A stretch of DNA of 36,867 nucleotides from Paracoccaceae bacterium (GTDB lineage: Bacteria > Pseudomonadota > Alphaproteobacteria > Rhodobacterales > Rhodobacteraceae): assembly GCA_024226455.1 (NCBI GenBank), contig JAAELR010000076.1, positions 1-36,867 of the forward strand, written 5' to 3'. The translations under genes and the position numbers were made by a program. Shown piece by piece: positions 31,314-36,867 of this stretch. The notes under the pieces are model-generated. The model was not told the DNA's origin. It saw nothing but the letters and a program-made list of their open reading frames with translations, and searched no databases. How positions within the stretch are numbered: position 1 is the stretch's first letter; every line of letters begins with the position of its first letter.

Positions 31314-32402
31314 ATGGAACGCCGTAACTTTCTGAAAGCCGCAACCCTTGGGACCGCGGGCGCAGCCCTTGCCGCTCCGATGGTGAACGCGCAGAACGCC
31401 AGAACCCTAACCATCGTGTCGACCTGGCCGCGTGACTTCCCCGGCCTCGGCCTTTCGGCCCAGCGGTTGGCTGCGCGCATTACCCAAGTGTCGAACGGAG
31501 CCATCCAGACCGAGTATTTCGCGGCGGGCGAGCGCGTCGGCGCGTTCGACGTGTTCGACGAAGTGGCCGGTGGCAACAGCCAGGCCTATATCGCAGCCGA
31601 CTACTACTGGGGCGGCAAGCACCCGGGCTTCAACTATTTCACTTCCGTGCCGTTCGGCATGACCACCCCGGAATGGAACGCCTGGATCAAGTTCAAGGGC
31701 GGACAGGAACTGTGGGACAAGATATCCGGCGGGTTCGGCCTCAAGGCGCTGACCTGCGGCGGCACCGGCGCGCAGGCGGGCGGCTGGTTCAATAAAGAGA
31801 TCAATTCGCCTGACGACCTGCAGGGCCTGAAGATGCGTATCCCGGGCCTTGGCGGCACCGTGATGTCGAAGCTGGGCGTGTCGACGGTGTCGCTGCCGGG
31901 CGGCCAGATCTACGAGAACCTGGTTTCGGGCGCTGTCGAAGCAACCGAGTGGGTCGGCCCCTATAACGACTACTTCATGAAGTTCTACGAAGCGGCCAAG
32001 TACTATTATACCGGCGGCATGCACGAGCCCGGCGGCGGCCTGGCCTTTGGCATGAACAAGGCATGGTGGGAAAGCCTGAGCGAGTACGAACAGGCGGTCC
32101 TTGAGGCCTGCTGCATGGAAGAGAACGCGGCCCAGCCAGAGGAAGCCGCTGCCAATAACGGTGAATACCTTGCCCGCCTGATCAACGATCACGGCGTCGA
32201 GGCGCGCCAGTTCAACGACGAGGTTTGGGACGCCTTTGGCGATGCCGCGGTGGAAGTGTTCGAAGAGACGCGCGATCACTCGCCGCTGGCTGCGGAAATC
32301 AACGATGCCTATCAGGCGGCGCTGCGCGAGATCGGCGGCTGGCGTGCTGCGGCAGAGGTCGATTTCTCGCAGCAGCGCAACCGTGTCCTGGGCATGATCT
32401 GA
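31314..32402 (+). CDS. dctP: TRAP transporter substrate-binding protein, TakP-like DctP
   Basis: A 362-residue periplasmic binding protein. A Tat-type leader (RRNFLKAATLG) indicates export in a folded state, with probable cleavage after VNAQ-type residues near 27. STWPRDFPGLG, the ligand-Arg region GLKMRIPGLGG and EWVGPYNDYF with YYTGGMHEPGG match the TakP branch, whose known members bind alpha-keto acids or other monocarboxylates, often as metal complexes. The ligand is unproven; a sugar acid or keto acid used by the neighbouring catabolic operons is a reasonable inference. It is the first gene of the TRAP operon and is followed by a strong intercistronic stem-loop, so it is probably made in excess. 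Confidence 0.9.
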   Translation: MERRNFLKAATLGTAGAALAAPMVNAQNARTLTIVSTWPRDFPGLGLSAQRLAARITQVSNGAIQTEYFAAGERVGAFDVFDEVAGGNSQAYIAADYYWGGKHPGFNYFTSVPFGMTTPEWNAWIKFKGGQELWDKISGGFGLKALTCGGTGAQAGGWFNKEINSPDDLQGLKMRIPGLGGTVMSKLGVSTVSLPGGQIYENLVSGAVEATEWVGPYNDYFMKFYEAAKYYYTGGMHEPGGGLAFGMNKAWWESLSEYEQAVLEACCMEENAAQPEEAAANNGEYLARLINDHGVEARQFNDEVWDAFGDAAVEVFEETRDHSPLAAEINDAYQAALREIGGWRAAAEVDFSQQRNRVLGMI

Positions 32403-32429
32403 GCCTTGGACCTCAAGCGATAGAAGTGA

Positions 32430-32458
32430 CGGGAGCCGGCCCCAAGGGTCGGCTCCCG
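32430..32458 (+). terminator. Intercistronic stem-loop after dctP
   Basis: A long stem of up to 13 bp (CGGGAGCCGGCCC against GGGTCGGCTCCCG, one G-U) with a very small loop, followed by CTTTGCG. It sits between dctP and dctQ, the same relative place as the hairpin after the ABC binding-protein gene, and probably reduces downstream expression or protects the dctP message. Confidence 0.6.
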
Positions 32459-32555
32459 CTTTGCGACAGGCTTTCGCTTCGCGATCAAAGCCTTGCGCGG
32501 AAAAGAGCGGCAGGCGCCGTGGAACGAGGGCGCCGAGGGCCAGCCGGGGGAACAC

Positions 32556-33548
32556 ATGAGCACCACGTCCGACACAGTGGAACCGTCGCCATTTGGCCGC
32601 CCTGCGCCCGTAATGCGCATGTTCGGCTGGGGCATGCTGGCGGTTCTGGCGGCCTTCTTCGTCAACAACATCCTGATCGTGGGCTTCGGGTTTCCCACAT
32701 TGGGCGGGATATTCGAGGCCAATCTATGGTCCTGGGTGGCGGCTCTGGTCTATGTGGTCTGCCTGATTGCCGCAGCGCTATTCGTGATGCGCACCCCTGA
32801 CCGGGCGCTGCGCTATGACGCCAGGAAGATCAGCAGTTTCAACGCCTGGCTGATCCGCGGCTGCTTTTACACGGTGCTGTTCACCGGCTTTGTCGACGCC
32901 GCTATCGCCTTTCTCCGGGTCGAGGGGATGCTGCCTTCTCTGTTCTCGGAAAATCTCGCCAAAGAGCTTATCCGCGCCCGCTTCATCGGTCCCTGGATCC
33001 ACATGCCGTTGGCTATTCTCGGCTTTACGATAGCGTTCTTTTCACGCTCGCTGGGGTTCATCTGGCTGGCGCTGTTGATCGTCGTCGCGGAACTGCTGAT
33101 CGTGTTCTCGCGCTTCGTCTTCTCTTACGAACAGGCGCTGATGGGCGATCTGGTGCGATATTGGTACGCCGCGCTGTTTTTGTTCTCGTCCGCCTACACG
33201 CTGCTGGAAGAAGGTCATGTCCGCGTCGACGTGCTCTATGCCGGGTTCGACACGCGGCGCAAGGGCCGCGTGAACGCCATCGGAGCGATCATGCTGGGCA
33301 TGACCACATGCTGGGTGATCATCCTGATCGGCATGGGCAGCAAACAGGCTATCGTCAACTCGCCGGTGGCGAATTTCGAAGTCAGTCAGACCGGTACCGC
33401 CGGGATGTTCATTAAGTACCAGATGGCGGCCTTCCTTGCGATTTTCGCCATCACTATGCTGATACAGTTCACCAGCTACCTGTTCGAGGCCGTCGCTGAC
33501 GCGCGGCGAGAGCCCGGACATGTCGAACACGATCCCGTCGGGCACTGA
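32556..33548 (+). CDS. dctQ: TRAP transporter small permease subunit, DctQ (large form)
   Basis: A 330-residue membrane protein, nearly twice the usual DctQ length. The C-terminal half (about residues 170-310) shows the DctQ pattern of four helices with the EEGHVRVDVLYAGF motif. The N-terminal half adds at least three further helices, a feature of some large TRAP systems. The ATG at 32556 is chosen because GGGGGA lies upstream; an in-frame ATG 21 codons earlier has a polar, non-conserved leader. It lies between dctP and dctM, with 9 bases to dctM. Confidence 0.85.
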   Translation: MSTTSDTVEPSPFGRPAPVMRMFGWGMLAVLAAFFVNNILIVGFGFPTLGGIFEANLWSWVAALVYVVCLIAAALFVMRTPDRALRYDARKISSFNAWLIRGCFYTVLFTGFVDAAIAFLRVEGMLPSLFSENLAKELIRARFIGPWIHMPLAILGFTIAFFSRSLGFIWLALLIVVAELLIVFSRFVFSYEQALMGDLVRYWYAALFLFSSAYTLLEEGHVRVDVLYAGFDTRRKGRVNAIGAIMLGMTTCWVIILIGMGSKQAIVNSPVANFEVSQTGTAGMFIKYQMAAFLAIFAITMLIQFTSYLFEAVADARREPGHVEHDPVGH

Positions 33549-33557
33549 GGTCAATCC

Positions 33558-36218
33558 ATGGAACTCTTCTTTCTCGCCATTCTGATCGTGACCATGGCCA
33601 CGGCGCTGGGCTCGGGCTTTCCCGTCGCCTTCGCGTTGCCCGGCGCGGCGATCATTTCGATCGTGCTGGCCGCCCTTGCCGGCCTTGCCTTCGGCGGCGG
33701 CATGGACGCCTTTTTTCACTCTGGCGGACCGTCGCAATGGCTGACCGCGGGGGTAACCAACCTGCGCGGGGTCTATTGGGAGGTCGAGCGCGACACGCTC
33801 ATTGCCATTCCACTGTTCATCTTCATGGGCATCATGCTGCAGCGATCGAAGATCGCCGAGGACCTGCTGGTCACCATGGCGCGGCTCTTTGGGCCGGTGC
33901 CAGGTGGCCTGGGCATCTCTGTGGTCTTCGTGGGCGCGTTGCTGGCCGCCACTACCGGTATCGTCGGCGCCACCGTGGTGGCGATGGGCCTGATCAGCCT
34001 GCCCGCGATGTTGCGCAACAACTATTCGCCCAGTCTCGCCACCGGCACCATCGCCGCCAGCGGCACGCTGGGCCAGATCATCCCGCCCTCGATCGTGCTG
34101 ATCATCCTGGCCGACCAGTTGGCCAGTGCATCCGACCAGGCCTCTACCGCGCGCAAGGCGCTGCACAAGGAGGCTACTGGTGAACTGAGCATGCCGAGTG
34201 TCTTCGACGTTGCCTCGACCAGCGCGGGCGAGATGTTTTTGGGCGCTTTCGTGCCGGGCATCGTGCTGGTGCTGCTCTACATGGTCTTTATCCTGATCTA
34301 TGCAACGATCCGTCCCAAGGTCGCCCCGGCGGTGCCCTATACCGGAGAACGCAACCTGCGGTTCTGGGGCAACGTGGTGCTGACGCTGGTGCCGCCGCTG
34401 ACGCTGATCTTCCTGGTGCTGGGGTCCATCATCGCCGGCATCGCCACGGTGAACCAGGCCGGTGCCATCGGCGCGGCGGGTGCGCTGATCATGGCGGGCT
34501 ACCGGCTTACCGAGAACTCGCGCACCACATTCTACCCTGCGATCATGGGGATCGTCGGGCTGGCGCTGATCGCCTTCGCGCTGGCGACCTACAACATGAA
34601 CGTCAAATCTCTCATCGTCACCGGAGGCGACATGACCGGCATCTGGATCGGTGTCACCGCCGTGGGGATGGTGATGGCGGCGCTGGTCTGGTCAGGCTTC
34701 AGGGTGCTGCGGATCGAGGACACCCTGCGCGAGGTGATGGTGGAGACCGCCAAGACCACCTCGCTGGTGTTCATCATTCTGCTGGGCGCGGCGATGCTGA
34801 CCGCCGCCTTCCGCGCCTTCGGTGGCGAGGAACTGGTCAAGGACTTCCTCAACTCGCTGCCGGGCGGGTTCTGGACCCAGTTCATCATCGTGATGGGCGT
34901 CATCTTTGTCCTGGGCTTCTTTCTCGATTTCATCGAGATCGCCGTGGTCGTGGTACCCATAGTGGCGCCGATCCTGCTGGCGGACCCAGAGGCGAACATC
35001 ACCGCCGTCTGGCTGGGCGTGATGATCGGCCTGAACATCCAGACCTCGTTCCTGACGCCGCCGTTTGGCTTTGCGCTGTTCTATCTGCGTGGCGTTGCCC
35101 CGGCGATCGTCAAGACGGTGCAGATCTACAAGGGCGTCGTTGCCTTCATCTGCCTGCAGCTTCTGGCGCTGGGCATCGTCGGCTACTACCCGCAATTGGT
35201 GAACTATTTGCCCAACCGGGTGTCACTGCTTGGCGATACCGCGCCGCCGCCCCGGAATCCGAAGATGCAGATCTGCCTGGAGGATTACGTGCGCGACAAG
35301 CTCCAGACCGACCGCGGCAGCGTCACGTCGGCTATTGCCGCGGCCCGTGGGCTGGACCTGTCGGCGTTGCCGGAGAAGATCGCCAAGGGGCTGAGCCAAG
35401 GCTTTGACGACGCCGAAACCGCGCTGGGTTCGGTCGATGCGATCTTTGCGGCCCAGGACGAGGTCGAGGCGGCGACGGGCGAGTACCGCCCACAGTTGCG
35501 CCTGGTGCGCAATCTGCAAAAGCGCATGCGCAATCTGGAAGCAGAGGCCAAGGAACTGCTCAGGCAGGCTGGTTTCCTGAACGCCGAGGCAGATGCCGAC
35601 AGGCGCGCGAAACTCGAGGCACATGCCGCCGAGCTGCTGCAGGAACGCGACGGGGTGGCGACCGGGATTCCCGACAGCTGGGAGGCCACATATGACACGT
35701 TCAATGCGCTTGTGACCACAGAGATGAAGGCGCGCAGCACCTATCGGCGGGCTGGCGACGGGGCCTATGAATCGGCTGCTGAATTCCTTTCCATGGTCGA
35801 TGCGAACCCGGGCTTCTTTGCGCTGGAGGCCGATCTGGCCGGGCTTGAAGAGGTCATCGCCAGCGGCGAGCGCGCCGAGGCCGAAGAGGCGGTGAACGTG
35901 CTGTCCAAGGCGTTCGGGGGCGTGGCGGGCGCAAGCGATCTGCGCTCGGCGCTGAGCAAGGCCAAGCGGTCGCTGCGCGAGGGCAAGGAAGACCGCGAGA
36001 AGGCGGCCACGGAATACGCCAAGGCGGTCGCCAAGTTCGGGGAACAGGCCGAATGGCGCCGTGCTGCCGAGGGCGAACTGACGGCAGGCCTTCAGGCCTA
36101 TGCCGCCGCAATCTCCGACACCATCGGCTCGCGTCAGCAGGAACGCCTGAACCGTGACCAAGCACTGTTCATCTCTGCCTGCAACGCCGGGCACCGGGAC
36201 ATCTCGCTGAACTTCTGA
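33558..36218 (+). CDS. dctM: TRAP transporter large permease subunit, DctM, with long C-terminal extension
   Basis: An 886-residue protein. Residues 1-548 form a DctM-type permease with the usual helices and the conserved segments IPLFIFMGIML, GIVGATVVAMGL, GTLGQIIPPSIVLII and LNIQTSFLTPPFGFALFYLRG. Ordinary DctM is about 430 residues. From about residue 550 an additional cytoplasmic, hydrophilic tail of about 330 residues follows, with long charged helices (ERDGVATG..., ALSKAKRSLREGKED) suggestive of coiled coils. No known domain name is assigned to it. The tail is in frame with no stop, so it is part of the gene. It might regulate transport or recruit a partner. The start is 9 bases after dctQ. 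Confidence 0.85.
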   Translation: MELFFLAILIVTMATALGSGFPVAFALPGAAIISIVLAALAGLAFGGGMDAFFHSGGPSQWLTAGVTNLRGVYWEVERDTLIAIPLFIFMGIMLQRSKIAEDLLVTMARLFGPVPGGLGISVVFVGALLAATTGIVGATVVAMGLISLPAMLRNNYSPSLATGTIAASGTLGQIIPPSIVLIILADQLASASDQASTARKALHKEATGELSMPSVFDVASTSAGEMFLGAFVPGIVLVLLYMVFILIYATIRPKVAPAVPYTGERNLRFWGNVVLTLVPPLTLIFLVLGSIIAGIATVNQAGAIGAAGALIMAGYRLTENSRTTFYPAIMGIVGLALIAFALATYNMNVKSLIVTGGDMTGIWIGVTAVGMVMAALVWSGFRVLRIEDTLREVMVETAKTTSLVFIILLGAAMLTAAFRAFGGEELVKDFLNSLPGGFWTQFIIVMGVIFVLGFFLDFIEIAVVVVPIVAPILLADPEANITAVWLGVMIGLNIQTSFLTPPFGFALFYLRGVAPAIVKTVQIYKGVVAFICLQLLALGIVGYYPQLVNYLPNRVSLLGDTAPPPRNPKMQICLEDYVRDKLQTDRGSVTSAIAAARGLDLSALPEKIAKGLSQGFDDAETALGSVDAIFAAQDEVEAATGEYRPQLRLVRNLQKRMRNLEAEAKELLRQAGFLNAEADADRRAKLEAHAAELLQERDGVATGIPDSWEATYDTFNALVTTEMKARSTYRRAGDGAYESAAEFLSMVDANPGFFALEADLAGLEEVIASGERAEAEEAVNVLSKAFGGVAGASDLRSALSKAKRSLREGKEDREKAATEYAKAVAKFGEQAEWRRAAEGELTAGLQAYAAAISDTIGSRQQERLNRDQALFISACNAGHRDISLNF

Positions 36219-36680
36219 TCGCGGAAGGCGGCACCCGGGCCTTGTGCCTGCAGGGGCAGCGGGATCGGCCGGGACCAGCCTGGCCACCTGGGCTCGTGCC
36301 AACCCGGCAATTACCGCCTGCCCGGATCAACACGAATGGGCGTTAACCTGTCTGGATATTGTGTCTGCACAATTGTCGGACTTCTGTCGGACAAGCGTCG
36401 GACTTGCGTCGGCCCCACCGGGGGCAGGCCCCGCGTTAACGAGTTGGGGCGGGGTGAACCCCGGGGTCGCCCCCCCCCCCGTGAGATGGGTTGAGGAGCC
36501 GGGCACCGCCGGATGATGGGTTGGGCGCCCCAAACGGGCCGGAATCCACCCTTGCTTCATACGAAGTGAGTCATTGTTTTTCTGCACTACCAAGTGATCT
36601 TTTGATCTCAGATAACTCTGTATCGCTCAGAAAAGGCCAATTTCCGGGTAATTACTCACCCCCACCTTTGTGGTTTTGGG
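36219..36680. other. Gene-free interval with array copy B and a C-tract
   Basis: No gene is seen. The interval contains the second phased GTCGGAC array (36375-36414), GTTAAC at 36342 and 36435, and a run of 11 C (36470-36480). A possible IS66-type end, GTAATTACTCACCCCC, starts at about 36648, shortly after the stop of the transposase; this end assignment is weak. Confidence 0.5.
36375..36414 (+). repeat. Phased array of four GTCGGAC units (copy B)
   Basis: Four heptamers (GTCGGAC three times, then GTCGGCC) with an exact 11-base period, spacers TTCT, AAGC and TTGC; a weaker fifth unit may precede it. GTTAAC lies 27 bases before (36342-36347) and 20 bases after (36435-36440). The architecture equals copy A (2543-2582, opposite strand). 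It lies between the TRAP operon and the IS66 element, so it need not belong to either. Unknown function. Confidence 0.7.
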
Positions 36681-36867
36681 TCAGGCCAGGGTGGTTTTGA
36701 TGGTTTCCCATGAGGATTGGCCGCGTAGCTTGGCGGTGTCGGCGACGGATCTCACGGCGCAGTCGCCCTGGGCGGCCCACATGGATCGGAAACCATTGGT
36801 GACTTTGCGCTGTGTCACGGAAGGTCGCAAGGCGCGCTCACAACCATTGTTGGTGACCTCTACTTCG
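36681..36867 (-). CDS. IS66-family transposase, C-terminal part (cut by window edge)
   Basis: Read on the minus strand, the last 61 codons give EVEVTNNGCERALRPSVTQR, then a KVTNG and a WAAQGD segment, and end at TGA (36681-36683). The TNN.CERALRP motif contains the catalytic Glu and Asn cluster of the IS66 DDE transposase C-terminus, and the Thr-Asn-Gly and RSVADTAKLRGQS tail is also family-typical. The gene enters from beyond base 36867, so its length and activity cannot be judged. Small accessory genes of IS66 (TnpA/TnpB) are not in the window. Confidence 0.85.
   Translation of the reverse strand, partial: EVEVTNNGCERALRPSVTQRKVTNGFRSMWAAQGDCAVRSVADTAKLRGQSSWETIKTTLA

Noticed and set aside
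1-36867. CRISPR array, tRNA or rRNA genes
   Set aside because: No regularly spaced 25-40-base repeats with unique spacers and no tRNA or rRNA features were seen; the 11-bp arrays are too short and too few-unit to be CRISPR.

Overview
The window comes from a GC-rich alphaproteobacterium, most likely a marine member of the Rhodobacterales (Roseobacter type). This is inferred from gene content: a cupin DMSP lyase, a choline-sulfatase, a betaine-type ABC importer, a TRAP transporter, an RTX/Hint secreted protein, Tad-pilus pseudopilins, and IS630/IS66 remnants with Roseobacter-like sequence. It reads as an accessory, transport-and-catabolism region rather than a core housekeeping region.

Layout. 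1-293 is a hairpin-rich stretch that may be a broken group II intron 5' end. 294-1997 (minus) holds two Tad-type pilus proteins. 1998-3059 is gene-free but carries an 11-bp-phased repeat array. A cold-shock protein follows (3060-3266), then a stand-alone HisD-family dehydrogenase (3796-5115, TTG start), a frameshifted IS630 transposase remnant, and a large secreted RTX/Hint protein (5461-8223, minus).

8996-16608 is an osmolyte block. A cupin DMSP lyase and a choline-sulfatase lie on the minus strand. Divergent to them is a glycine-betaine-type ABC importer (binding protein, CBS-domain ATPase, double-domain permease) that ends in a coupled EamA exporter. 16731-18490 is a two-gene translationally coupled unit: a beta-hydroxyacid dehydrogenase and a TIM-barrel sugar isomerase. 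19115-21214 is a hybrid GAF-PAS histidine kinase.

21502-30534 is a divergent sugar-acid catabolic island. The minus-strand operon (SDR, IlvD/Edd-type dehydratase, FAH-family hydrolase, 2-hydroxyacid dehydrogenase) matches the logic of a non-phosphorylative route in which a 2-keto-3-deoxy acid is oxidised and hydrolysed to pyruvate plus a 2-hydroxyacid. The plus-strand operon has a DenD-like dehydrogenase, a UxaA-family dehydratase, an EamA transporter, and a beta-hydroxyacid dehydrogenase carrying the GRT pocket signature of sulfolactaldehyde reductases. 31314-36218 is a TRAP transporter (TakP-like DctP, large DctQ, DctM with an unusual ~330-residue C-terminal tail), which probably feeds this island. 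The window ends with a second copy of the 11-bp array and the C-terminus of an IS66-family transposase.

The most unusual signal is the pair of phased GTCGGAC arrays. They lie about 34 kb apart, and each is bracketed by GTTAAC sites at nearly the same distances. No LacI, GntR or LysR regulator gene is visible, so the regulators of the catabolic units are outside the window or are the hybrid kinase.
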